From Golubevia sp. BC0850 (taxonomy: Eukaryota > Basidiomycota > Exobasidiomycetes > Golubeviales > Golubeviaceae): 64,000 nucleotides of DNA. Under the pieces are notes generated by a model. The model was given only the letters and a program-made list of their open reading frames with translations, did not search any database and was not told where the DNA came from. Both the position numbers and the translations under genes were made by a program. How positions within the stretch are numbered: the first letter of the stretch is position 1; each line of letters begins with the position of its first letter. Below, piece by piece: positions 1 through 11,590 of the stretch. The DNA lies in the NCBI GenBank assembly GCA_012976225.1, contig JAAVVG010000019.1:558001-622000 (forward strand), in the 5' to 3' direction.

Positions 1-899
1 GAAAGAAGATCCTACCTTGAAATCTAGCATGATTAGAATCTAGATTGAAATCGACTTTCCCTTCTCCAGTTCCTTTTCCAGGTCCATCTAGATTTGTAAG
101 AGGCACAGTAGCTAAACAATAATAACCATCACTTTCAACTTTGTAAACCCAGCTCTTCTCAGCTGTAGTTGGACTTGATCCTAAATCTACTCTCTCTCTT
201 TTGATAGAGGTTCCAACGTCTGAACCCGAGAGTATGAATTGACCTTCCTCATTCGCCTCGCAGATCTTTTGAGACACTGAAGAAGAAGTACAGATGTAGG
301 TTTTTAGAGGATAACCTAATTGATCTAGAGCGTTCGGAGTTTGTCTACCTAGGAGGTGGAAATCTACCCATGAGTAGAACGCTAAAGCGAAGGTTCCGGT
401 CGAGTTGGGGGAGATGATCACTGTGAGAGAGGGAGGATAAGAATCAGTCTGGCTTTCTAGAAGTTAGTGAAAAGGAAAGAGAGGTAGAGTTGATGGAAGA
501 AGCTGATCCGATAGGAGAATGGCATTGCCTTCTGGAGACCGGCAGCAGATTCTACTGGGTGAGAGTATAAATTGATGCTCAAGACTGGATGCTGGTTATA
601 TTGGGAATTCTGAATTGAATTCTCATTCCACCCAAACCCTTCATTCCCATTGAGAGCAGTAGCCTAACTCTGACTTCTATTACGTCTTGTCATCGCTCTT
701 GTCTTGGCTATACTGTAGTTTGCAGTCTTTACTCACGTTCTACCCTTGTATCCTTTTTCAAGTCTGCCCACATTCCACTGCAGGTTTGCCTTAAAGCATC
801 TTCATCCGATACGACCGCCTGATAAGCTGAAACCGAGTTGAGAGAGAGTATAGTTATCAGAATAGCCAGCAGCGAGAGTGAGAGATCGATTGATTTCAT
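1..899 (-). CDS. Ptm1/GPR107-like seven-helix membrane protein (N-terminal part, runs off the left edge)
   Basis: Only the luminal N-terminal part is in the window. The chosen start at 899 gives a strong signal peptide (MKSIDLSLSLL...) ending near SVSAYQ. An in-frame ATG at 959 would put 20 polar residues before it. Exon 1 is 737-899 and ends at a GTGAGT donor. A large exon at about 17-420 carries the family pattern: a short beta-rich block with FALAFYSW, then YICTSSS, a QFI stretch, and YKVESDGYYCLATVPLT, which matches the GYYCVG..PL signature of Ptm1/GPR107/TMEM87 luminal domains. A small exon between about 540 and 610 is needed to join them; I could not fix its borders. The family works in Golgi/endosome traffic (known). 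The seven helices would lie beyond the window. It is head to head with the kinase, 219 bases apart. Confidence 0.72.
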
Positions 900-1118
900 T
901 CTCGTTTCGGCTGAGACTTGAACTTGTCTACTATCTGAAACTCTGACTATTAATTTCAATATACAGCTTCAAGACGAAGATTTGAAGCGAGTTGGAAGTT
1001 GATCCGTTGAAAGGCTTAAGAAGAAGTGTGTAGTGAGTAGAAAGAATGAGAGCTACCAAAGACCAACACCATCCCATCATACTCAAAATCTAATTCTCCA
1101 AGTTAGTGATCGCCTGTT

Positions 1119-4100
1119 ATGGCAGGAATGAAACTTCATGGCAGTTCTGCCAATGTGACAGGTTATGTGAGTGGAAGCAAACCTCAATCTTGATCAAAAT
1201 TATCCTCCAAGACTGACCCCCCTTCTCACTCGACTACTCACTCAGCAACTGGGAGATTGTTTAGGAAGAGGCGCTTTCGGTTCAGTTTATAGAGGTTTGA
1301 ATTGGACTACTGGTGAAACTGTGGCTGTGAAACAGATTCAATTGGGTAACATTCCTAAATCGGAATTGGGAGAGATCATGGTCAGTACCCAATTGCAAGT
1401 GCAAGTAGAAGTAGCAGACCATCGACGGAGTAAGCATAAATTTGATTGGCCAAAATTGAGGATCGTCTTGTTGATATCTATGATGATCAAAAGTTGGAAG
1501 GGATTCATAGAAAGAGAGATAGCGAGAGAAGGTCAAGTGACTTGCTGATTAGGAAAAGTGAGATGTGAGATGCTGCAACCTTGCTTACTCTTCTGCTGCT
1601 CATTCTGATGGAGTCAGATTTGGAGATTGGGATACAAGCTCATCTCAAGTCTAAAGTAAAGGAAGAGGGAGCCAGTCTTTGGGTTGTCAGGCTCCTCCTA
1701 TCCTTTCGAGATTAGACCTCTCTCTTGGAGCTCTAGATCTCTCCTTTTCGAACATCGGAGACTCTCAATCTACAGAATCTGAACTCTTCAAATATACATT
1801 TTCTCAACTCTAAGAAGGCTTTCAATTTCTTCCTTTCTGGTTCTAACCTGACTCTCCTCTGCTCCCCCACTTACAGTCCGAAATCGATCTTCTAAAAAAC
1901 TTGAAACATCCAAACATCGTCAAGTACAAAGGATCCGAGAAGACCAGAGAATATCTTTACATCATTCTAGAGTGAGTGATCTTCTCAAGGAGCAATCAAT
2001 TCCATTTGCGAGGCTCTCCGAAGAGGTTCCAAACAGAAATGTCGTCTCTTTTCTTCAAAAGATAGGCCTTCAGCTTTCTGATTCTTTCCCCTGCCTTCGA
2101 ACTCTCTAACCCTTCTACCCTCTCCTATCAGATACTGCGAAAACGGTTCCCTCCAACACATCTGCAAACGATTCGGAAAATTCCCCGAAGGTTTAGTAGG
2201 AGTCTACATTTCACAAGTTCTATCAGGTTTAATCTATCTTCACGACCAAGGAGTGATTCATAGAGACATTAAAGGAGCTAACATCTTAACTACTAAAGAT
2301 GGAGCTGTGAAGTTAGCAGATTTTGGAGTTGCAACTCGAACTGGAGCGATGTCAGAAGGAACGGTCGTAGGATCTCCTTATTGGATGGCTCCAGAAGTGA
2401 TAGATCAAAGTGGTGCAACTACTGCTAGTGATGTTTGGAGCGTTGGTTGTGTGGTGATCGAACTGTTGGAAGGGAAACCTCCGTATAGTTGGTTGGAACC
2501 TATGCCGGCACTTTTTAGGATCGTTCAGGATGATTATCCTCCTTTGCCGGAGGGAGCTTCGCCAGTGAGTTTTAGGGAAGAAAGTAGAGTGGGTTGAAGA
2601 GAGTCATTCTCATTTGTCTCTTTTTCTCCTCTTTCACTAGATCGTTAAAGATTTCCTACTCCACTGCTTTCAAAAAGATTTCAACTTGAGAGTCTCAGCT
2701 AAGAAATTATCAAGACATCCTTGGATGGTTTCAGCCAGAAAACAATTAGATGCAATGAAAGGTGGTGGTTCTATGAGATCTAACAATCCTTCTAAAACTT
2801 CAATTCCTTCGCTTGGAGATGGTACAGCTTATGATGAAGCTGTCAAAAGTGTTCAAGAATGGAATGAAGCTTTGAAAGAACCTACTCCTAGACCTTTGAA
2901 TTCAAATCAAGGGAATCATTATGGAAGAGGATCGGGAGTTGGAGATCCTTCGAAAGTTGGAGGAAATTATCAAGGTTTACAACAAGCTGGCAATAATCTT
3001 CCGGCTCCAACGATTTCGAATAGGAAAATCTCAAGTGGTTTAGAGACTTCAAATCAGAACTTCAATTCTTTTGGAAGTAATTCTAAGACTGTCAAACAGT
3101 TGAGAACTCCGACTAGGAAAGGTGTTACTGGTAGTGGTAGAGATAGAGTCAGCAGTAGATCTTTCTTACCAAATTCAAGTATCTTGGAAAGTAAAGAAGA
3201 AGGCTCACCTTCCACCTCTTCTTCAAGTCATTCGAAAGTCTCTCAAAAGGAAGAAAACTTCAATCTAGCTTCTTTCCAAGGTCCGGATTCTCCTCAAACT
3301 AGTTTCTCGATCCCAATTCCTCATTCAAATCCAAATCCTAATGTCTCGAATGGGAACTTGAATCTACCTATAGTCACTGGCAGAGCTGCTCCAGCAACTT
3401 CTCTTATTGATCAAACTAAAGCTTTGGCTGAGGCTCAAGGTCAAGAGGAAAATGATAATGATAATTGGGATGATGATTTTGAGGATGGGATTGATACCCT
3501 TAAGATTGCTCAACTCGAGAAAGGAAGTGAAGAAAAGGAGACAGACGGGAAGAAGAAGAAGAGAGAAGATGAAGGGAAGAGGGGGACGAAAGATAAGAAT
3601 TTAGGTTCGAAAAGGAGTGGAGAAGAGAGGGTTCGCAATGCTGGTGCTATTCAAGGCGATACCGAGAAGGAGAGATCTTTAAAGCAAGATTCAAGATCCA
3701 AGAAAACTACTGAAGAAGAGAATAGAAGCTCTCAATTTGGAAGTGGAACTTTTAAAGCTAAAGGACTGGGATCTTCGGGAGGCGGATTATCTTTTTTACA
3801 ACAGAATTTGATGGGATCTGTTGCCTCAAGAAATGGCGGAAGTCTCAGTGAAATGAAATCAACTCCAAATTTGAATCTTTCACTTTCGGTGGATAAGAAT
3901 AGAATGATAGGAGAGTGGGATGAAGGAGATGGGGAAGAAAATGATAACGATAATGGTAGGACTATCAGACCAATCAAGAGTACCAGTTCGCCCATCAGAG
4001 AATCTATGGAAGAGAAACCTCAAGAACGACCGGCTGTGGTATCGTCTTCCAAAGAACTCGCTCCAGTTCCGACGATCTCTGCTCCTTCGACAACGAAGCC

Positions 4101-7100
4101 AATCAACTCGAATTCAATTTCTTCTTCCTCAAGCAACTCGACCTCAAAGTCTTCTCAACCCATAGTAGAAGACTACTCGGATCTAGTTTCAGACGAAGAA
4201 GAATCTCATTTAGATGAAAGAGTTCAGAAGTTGAGGTTTCAGAACAGCATCGGTAGAAGATTATTTCATCCAAATGATCTCAAAGCCATGGCTTCCGGGG
4301 CCAGTAGCTTTTCTTCTTCTTCGTCTTCAGCCAGTTCTTCAACGACAATCAATCCGACTACATCTTCCAAAGAAAGTGCAAATCTAACACCTCAGAAACC
4401 TTTACTTCATCAGAGAGGTTCTTCTTCTCCTGGAACTCCTAGTCTCTCTACTTCTAATCACTTGACGCAAAATTCCTCTCCGACTTCATCTACTTTTAGA
4501 GAAAGACCTTTGTCTCCTTCTGCAAATTTGATTAGTCCTCCTGGCTCAAGGAATAACTCATTCAAGCTGGAGATAGAGAAGTCGAATCTGAAATTAAATC
4601 AAACTAGGAAGAGCTTGGGGAAATATTCAGAAGGAAAAGAAGAGGATTGGTCGGATGTGTTTGGGAGCAATGAAGCTGGAATTGGTGAGTCTCTCTCTCT
4701 TCTTCTCCCTTTGATGCTACCATCCTCTCTCACCACTCTTACTGATCCAATCCGTCTTTATTCTTGGCACCTTTTTTCTTTGTTTGCTCAGACGAGCCAA
4801 TCGAGACTCCAACTCTTCAACTCACTACTCGTCTGTCGAATCGATCATGGCTGGGAGATGCGGACGCAGATGAAGACGATCCATTCGCGGAAATCGACGA
4901 AGAAGAGTTCGGAGATGAAGCTGATTTGGAAGCTAATGTCGCCAGAGACAAGCATGCAAGAATGTGCTCTCACATTGTCGAATTGGTGGAAGCTCTCAAA
5001 CCTAGCGCTCCGGAGGAAGAGTTGAATGAGGCTTGCGAACAGTTGGTGAGTACGACTCGGGGTGGAACTGAGGTGAACAGTCTAACTGACTTTGGCTTTC
5101 CTTCGTTTTCATTTCTCTTACCTCATAGGATGCGATCCTAACGGACATGCCCGAGATGAAAGCTCAAGTTCTGAGCTCTCATGGTGCCTTGGCGATCATT
5201 CAACTGCTGGAAGTTACTCGCCTGAGAGACGTCAGTTGTCGTCTGCTTGGTTTGCTGAATCTGGTGAGTGAAATAAGTCATGATTCTAACCCGAAGAGTG
5301 ACTCTGATCGAATGTCCTCACGTCTTCTCCGACCATCTCAGATAATTTACGAAGATCCAGGAGCTCAAGAGAATCTCTGTTTGATTGGTGCGATTCCAGT
5401 CGTAATGTCTTTCACAGCCAAGAAATTCCCTCACGAAGTTCGTCTAGAAGCAGCTCATTTCGTTTTCGCTATGTGCTCAACTTCAAGTCTCACTCTTCAA
5501 TTCGTTCTTTCTTGTAGAGGTCTCAAAACTTTGGTTGAATTGATTGACGAAGATTATAATGAACAGAAGGACTTGGTTTGGCTGGGAGTGGCTTGTGTTA
5601 ACAGTGTTCTAGAACTGCAGGTGAGTGACAGATAGGGTTATGTGATGCTTAATTCACCCTTTCGGGATTTGTCTCTGATGTATTCCTCTTTCCTCCTCTT
5701 CCTCTTCGAGCAGAGTCCCGCTTCCAGAAACGACTTCTGTAGAATGTTAGCTCAAGAAGGTCTGCTGGAACCTCTTTCCACAGCTTTGATTTCTGTTGTT
5801 CAAGATTCGGAGGATGAATACGCAGAATCTGCTAAAGATCACATTCTTCAGACTTTCTTGATCTACTCTCAATCGGATTCTTGGCTGAAGAAAAAGGTTG
5901 CGACCAGAGGAGTACTTAGAAGTGAGTTGGATCTGCGATCCTCTCGTTCGGCCCTGATATCTGGCTTGACTAAAGTTCTTCCTTTGCCCTCGATTCTTCT
6001 TTGTTTTAGGAATGTTGCAATCTTGCCCGCTTCTCGAACCCCAGTCTTTGACTTTGATGCTCAAGGTCATCAAGAATCTCTCCATGTCTCCAGTCATCTT
6101 AGACGAGCTTCAGAATTGCAACACGATCGAAATTCTTACTCGTACTCTAGCGGATCATCACGAGGGAGAACATGGAACAGAGATGTCGAATCAGATTCTG
6201 ACGGCCATGTACAATCGTGAGTATACGCCTTACTTTCTTTCTTGGTTCTCGATCTTAAGCTCAGCTATCTTTCTTTTCTTCATTCTCCTTCTCTTACCTC
6301 GCAGTCTGTCGCCTTAACAAGTCTCGTCAGGAAGAAGCAGCTCAAGCCGGAATCATTCCCCAACTTCTTCGAGTAGCTAGGACCAATTCGCCTCTCAAGC
6401 AATTCGCGCTTCCAATCCTCTGTGATTTCGCTCATGCTGGTAAACCGACAAGGAAAATGTTCTGGCAACACTCAGGCTTGTCTTTCTATCTTAAGCTACT
6501 GGAGGACCCTTACTGGCAGGTTTCAGCTCTGGAGTCGATTCTAGTATGGTTGCAGGACGAGACTGCGAGAGTCGAGGACGTTCTTTTGAGATCTACCTCG
6601 ATAGACTCTTTACTCTACGTCTTCACTACAGCAAAGGCAAACAGCTTCGAAAATCTTTTAGAACCCTTCTTGAAGATCTGCAGGCTTTCAACCGGGATCA
6701 CTACTGGAATGGCCAAGTTCTCGAGCTTTTTCAAAAGGTTAATCGACAGATTGACTCATCCTAAAGCGGTGGTTAGGCTGAATCTTCTGAAAATCGCTAA
6801 GCTGGTTTGTGATGTCCATCCTGAAAGACAAGGTCTCATCGAACATTACGGTCTATTCAAGGTGAGTTGTGGATTAGTGATGTTTTGAGTCGATGCTTTT
6901 CCCTAACACTCAGCGTTCGCTTGTCTCTTCAACCCTCTACTCAGATAATCGATGAACTTTCTCAGAAAGATGCCGCTATTCTGGTGCGAGAGCTCGCTAG
7001 AGAGATCTTAAATCAGCGTTACATGCAACCGGAACCTCCAATGGCTCGCGCTGTCAGAAGAACGACGTCGGAAAGTAACGTTTCGATGGCAGCTTCGTCT

Positions 7101-7388
7101 TCTCTTGGTGACGGAGCTAGGACTCCGCCATCGGTTCCTTCACCGACTCGCAAATCCACCTTACCGCCCAATCCTCTTTTGGGTGAGAGGGACAAGTCGA
7201 ATCTCAATCCGAACTCTTCTTCCTCAACCTCCATTTCCTCTTCCAGTTCTGGATCTGTCACACCTTCAAACCCTTCAATTTCAAACACTGTCCAACAGAA
7301 TCACACTCTAAGAAGATCCCCATCAAGAAGCATGTTTACAGCTCCTCCCCGAAGGCCCACTCGCACTCGAGATTTCTCCGACTCATGA
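1119..7388 (+). CDS. cdc7: Septation initiation network kinase, Cdc7/SepH type
   Basis: Twelve exons join in phase: 1119-1166, 1246-1380, 1877-1971, 2132-2564, 2641-4684, 4792-5045, 5129-5263, 5342-5620, 5714-5921, 6010-6216, 6305-6861 and 6945-7388. The product is 1612 residues. The kinase domain starts at once: [20 protein letters not shown] with the glycine loop, AVKQI with the ATP lysine, [11 protein letters not shown] as catalytic loop, ADFGVATR as DFG, and [10 protein letters not shown] as APE. A long Ser/Asn-rich, probably disordered region follows (about residues 250-900), then a helical HEAT/armadillo-like C-terminal half. This order is that of fission yeast Cdc7 and Aspergillus SepH, which act at the spindle pole body below the Spg1 GTPase to trigger septation (known). 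Intron 2 is 496 nt, long for this window. The start gives VTGY joined to QLGDCLGRG, matching the family. Exon 2 uses a GTCAGT donor. Confidence 0.9.
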
Positions 7389-9437
7389 GGTCTCAACACC
7401 ACCTTCCCCTCTCGCTTCCTTCCTTTCTCCACGCTCATTACTGTTCCATCTTCATTCATTCCTCACCCCACGAAAGATCCGTTCATTCCATTCCTAGCAT
7501 CTCTTCCCGTTCAGCAAAACACCCTGTTCTGATCTACATCCCCTGTTCAAACAAAAGTCTCACAACCACTCTACTACGTCATTCCACTCATACTTCATCA
7601 GTTTATATCAACTCATCCTCGTAACTTCGGCTTTTTTTCCCTCGCAGAAACATAGCCGAAGTGAAAGATACGTGATTCCCAACCTTCGACGTCCGGAGTC
7701 TCTTCAATTTGCTCCGATGAACTTGGCTCAACTCTTAGTCAAATGATGTCATGAACCCTTGATAGATTGAGAGCTCATCTTCTCACTGTGTGAGCTGTAT
7801 CGCCACCTGGAGGGACAGAGATTATCAATTCTATTTTCTTTCTCTCTCACTCTTTAGTCCCCCGCACTTTTAGAAGCTCCCTAAAAGGGTCATCAGAGAA
7901 CAAAAAAAAAACCAGAAGTGATGCTCAAGAGGAGCCAACCCACCGCAGATGAGCTTAAGCTAGCGCTCGTTTGGCCTCTTTCCTCCTCTCTCTCTCTCTC
8001 TGTCTAGCTGTATCTCGCTCTCTCCGGTGCCTACGTGCCTGCTGCCTTCTTCTTTTTTTTTCTTTTTTTTTCTTTGCTTTTTTTTCTTTATCTTTTTTGA
8101 GCTGGGAGCTCGGATTGATGAAATTCATTTACGCACGCGACGCTATAGATCCGAAGACTGATGGAAGCGGTGTGGGACTCTTGCCCAGGCGAAGCAACCT
8201 GCCTGCTAGGCCACTACCCACTAAAACAAAACCCGATGATCATAAGGAAGTTGTCAGCTCCCACTGTCGACCTAAAAGAGGAGGGAAAGACAAGTTCCTT
8301 CGACTTCTTGCACAGGTAACGCCCGTCTTTCAAAAGATCAGGCTTGATGTTGATCCAACCATACCACTTCTAGGGCTGAAATGAGAAACTTTTGAACCAA
8401 CGAAGAAATTATGAAGGAACAGATGAAGCTCAGAGGTCTACTTCTATGTTTTCTTGACGCTCAAAGCTTCCTCTCGTTCTCGTCCTGCCCCTACAAGCTA
8501 CGAGGCCTACTGGATCCCAAGAAGCGAGAGGAGAGGTTCGGGAGCCTACTACCGCTGACGCTTGGTCTTTCGAGTCAATTGAACTGCAGGACCTCCCTGT
8601 TAGTCGACATGCCTTCCCGTTCCCTCTCCCCTCCTCCTAAGGTGAGGACATCGTCGCTCCGAAGAAGCACAGACAAAGAAGCGAAGCGGAAGCTCGCTGG
8701 GTGTTTCTTAGAATCTTCTAGAGTGTTGGCAACTACAGCCAATGAAGATGGGCTTCCGACAAAGTCATACTGAGACTTGAGGGTATCGTTAATCAAAGTT
8801 GTCTAATCCTCGGAATCTGGACCCAAGAAGTGGGAGCCGGAGGGATTGGGGGACAGTGGGGCAAGGAGGAGAACAGGAGTGACTTGGCTCTTTGACTCTC
8901 CTTCTCCACCAGATGAGATTCGAGACTTCTATGAATTAAACGAGAGTCTTGCCAGCAGACGTCTTCCAGGCGTGTCATAGCCTCAAGACGAGACCCCTGA
9001 CCTTTTTTGTTTTTGTCCCTCCTCTTTGATCCTTTTCATCCTCCATCTCGATCTCGATTCCACCCCATCTCTGTAGCTTTTACCCCGAAGGTATAGCGCG
9101 GGCGCCGGCTCGCTGGCTCGATTCTCCAAATTGGATCTTGCTCTTGACTTTAACATCGGATTCCACAGTTTCAAAGATCCACTTTGAGATCAAGCTGAGT
9201 AAGTCCAATTATCATCTATCTTCTCAGTTCCTCACTTGAATCCACCACTCAATCCAATTGAAATCCTGCCATCCAATCCTTTCTCCTTCTCCTTCTCTTT
9301 CTTTCCCTTTCCCTTTCCGGTCTCCACCTTCTCTCTTCTCGATTCAAGGGCGCCTTTCATTCTAGTCGACCTTTATCTAATTCAATTCAGATCTTACGCT
9401 ACTCTGATTCTTTCACTAATCCTTCCTCTTCAACATA
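7389..9437. other. 2 kb gene-poor stretch after the kinase
   Basis: The first 300 bases are a plausible 3' UTR of the kinase. The region has a poly-A run near 7900, a strong pyrimidine tract at 8045-8100 and slightly GC-richer sequence from 8100 to 9150. Open frames at 8107-8384 and 8414-8773 have no recognisable motif and no clear splice logic linking them. The last 200 bases are CT-rich, as is usual before start codons here. No supported gene, RNA or mobile element. Confidence 0.5.
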
Positions 9438-10595
9438 ATGAAGAATGACGCTCTGGATGCGGAGGTTCTCATTCTCATCTTCAAAAAATTACCTCTTCGG
9501 AAGCTGGCCAGGATTAGATTGGTTTGCCCTAAATGGAGGAACATCATAGATGATAACAAAACTTTCTGGAGAACCCTCATCCTTTCAAACGTAACTCTAG
9601 AGGTTGCTCAGTCCTCAGTCCGCCATTAATCTATTCGATGAGAAGAGTGGGTCTACTTTGCAAGAGGTTTCATTACGTCTCCGTCCCTTCAAATTCAGGG
9701 ATGGCAAAGTTAAGCAGATGTTAAAGATTCTTCAAAAATCAAGTGCAAGTCTTCTGGTCTTAAAATTCGATACAGATCTCCATGAAGGCTGGATCCAGGA
9801 TGCAGCGATTCCAAGTCCCTCTAGTATGATTGACTTCGGTGATTCTTTACTCTTCAGTCTTCCACAGCTAGTAGAGTTCAGACTCTCAATGAATAGCTCT
9901 GAATATGTTGCTCTCAAAACAAGTCCATTTGCTCCCGGAAGCCTTCAAGTGCTCGAACTCTGCTACCTTCCAGAACACCACCTCGATTATCCCTCTCTCT
10001 TCAGAACGCTTACTTCTCTCGAGATTGAATCCAATTGTAATCATTCTGACTGGAGAGAGCTGCTGGAAGAATGCTCTCAGACTCTCAAATATTTAAAAAT
10101 CGAAATAAATGACGGAGAAGATGGAAAGGGACTCTCCCCGTTGGAATTCCTGTCATGCAGTTGCTGGATCTTCAGCTCTGGGATGGGAGGAATTTCCCAC
10201 CCTGGATGATGATTCCAGCTAGCTCCAAGTTAGAGCTTTTGGAGTGTTCTTTTGGGAAACCTCCAGTCTCTGAGCTCTGGGTCCACTCAATGTTTTCTTT
10301 GGGGAGGGATCAACTATCTACCAGAATCCCAAATCTCAAGGTTCTGAAGATTGAACATCTTCATGGTGCTCGTGAATCTGACATGCTCTTAAGGCTACTT
10401 CAAGCCGGGAAGAAGAACCTGGAGGAAGGAATGGAAGTGGAGGGAACGAAAATGGAACCTCTTGAGAAACTGATCCTAGTTTATTATTTCGGATACTTCA
10501 AGAACAGAATGGACATAATAGTACAACTTGGAGAAGTGGTGGAAGAGGTTGTTGATTTTCCGTATGAGCCAGAGCGTGGGTCACTCGAAGTCTGA
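9438..10595 (+). pseudogene. F-box/LRR protein relic A (frame broken twice)
   Basis: The N-terminus is an F-box: LDAEVLILIFKKLPLRKLAR, then RLVCPKWRNII and FWRTL. This is the usual leucine, proline and tryptophan pattern that binds Skp1 in SCF ubiquitin ligases (known). Leucine-rich segments follow to 10595. The frame breaks at 9608-9621, where TCAGTCC occurs twice in tandem. Removing one copy restores reading into AINLFDEKSGST, which matches relic E at 41497. A second frame change lies between about 10110 and 10155, and no GT-AG intron there resolves it. The last 130 residues are open again to 10595. From 9729 onward the DNA is nearly identical to 54064-55375. It may be a pseudogene or an allele-specific lesion. 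Substrate is unknown. Confidence 0.75.
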
Positions 10596-11040
10596 GTTTA
10601 TGAATGTTCTTCTCTTCTTCTCGAACAGTGACTATTTGGCTCTTCATGAGGGAACTTGAACCGAGCGTGCTTCTCTTGACCAGACTTCTGATTAACATTC
10701 CCATCCCTTCTGGATGTTCTCTTCTCTTTTGATCCTTTCCAGAATGAATACGGTCTCTTCTCAAGCCTCTATCTCCCCTCCCGACCTCCCTCTCTGCTCC
10801 AAGATCTCTGCAGTTCAGCCATTTACAAAGAACTAGTTCACGTCAAGTAAGCTTAAGAATGGCTTCTCAAGATCTTCAATCTTTATTTCCAACATTCTGC
10901 GTATCAGATTTGCCATTCTTTCTTTGACTCCAAACCCAGCTCTTCACTTCTCTGCTTCTTCACCTTTTGGGTGCTCCAATCCTCCTTCATCTTTTCCCCA
11001 CTCGTTTCAACTTTTCAAGAGCTTCTTCAACCCTTCTTCA
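9729..11040 (+). repeat. Segmental duplication, copy A (partner 54064-55375)
   Basis: This block matches 54064-55375 at a constant offset of 44,335 bases, with no insertions or deletions. Over the first 1.25 kb I count about ten substitutions, roughly 99 percent identity. Mismatches become denser after about 10,960. The block covers the C-terminal two thirds of F-box relic A and about 450 bases of 3' flank. The left edge is abrupt (shared ttcaaaaatc). The right edge fades into weaker CT-rich similarity. No terminal repeats or target-site duplication are evident. Confidence 0.95.
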
Positions 11041-11590
11041 CAAAAATGTTCAAAGTTTCCTGATTTCTTTCTTGCTTCGTCGACCCCAATCTGTCAAACT
11101 TCGCACAACTTCTACTTTCGGCTTTTTCCCATTCTGATCTTTTCTTTCCATTCCTTTTTCTTTCCCAAATGAAATGAGTCGAATTAATACAGTATAGTAC
11201 AACCACCACTTCTTTCTTTACTCTGACGGATTTCCGCTGCACGTAAAATTCCAAAGCACTTTCGACCACCTTACCTTTCACGAATCGACTGTGACCCTCG
11301 ATTGTGTGCAGATGAGTCATGGCCACTCTATCCATCTCGCTGATACAGTAGAGCAGAATATCAAGAGAATGAGTATTAGTTGCATTGCGGTGATGAGCGA
11401 GTTTACAGGTGCGTAGAAAGTGATGATGATTTGCGGGACGTAAGGAGGAACAGGTATCGAGTCAGCGAGGAAGAAAGGGATAGAGACGGGAATCTCTCAT
11501 TCTATCATGAATGCGAAAATATAGGGAAGAGTTGAAGGCGAAAAGAATGGTACTGGAGGATGGGAAAAGTGGGTGCAGTTGAGCAAAGGA
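10596..11590. other. Non-coding stretch between F-box relic A and Scc2
   Basis: The first 450 bases belong to the duplicated block. The rest is CT-rich and then becomes the 3' flank of Scc2, which ends at 11591. No supported gene. Confidence 0.5.

Noticed and set aside
8107-8773. Two plus-strand frames of 90 to 120 codons
   Set aside because: No recognisable motif, no donor/acceptor pair that links them in phase, and biased composition.
9729-11040. Duplicated block as a transposon
   Set aside because: No terminal repeats, no target-site duplication, no transposase or reverse transcriptase, and the content is host F-box coding sequence plus flank.
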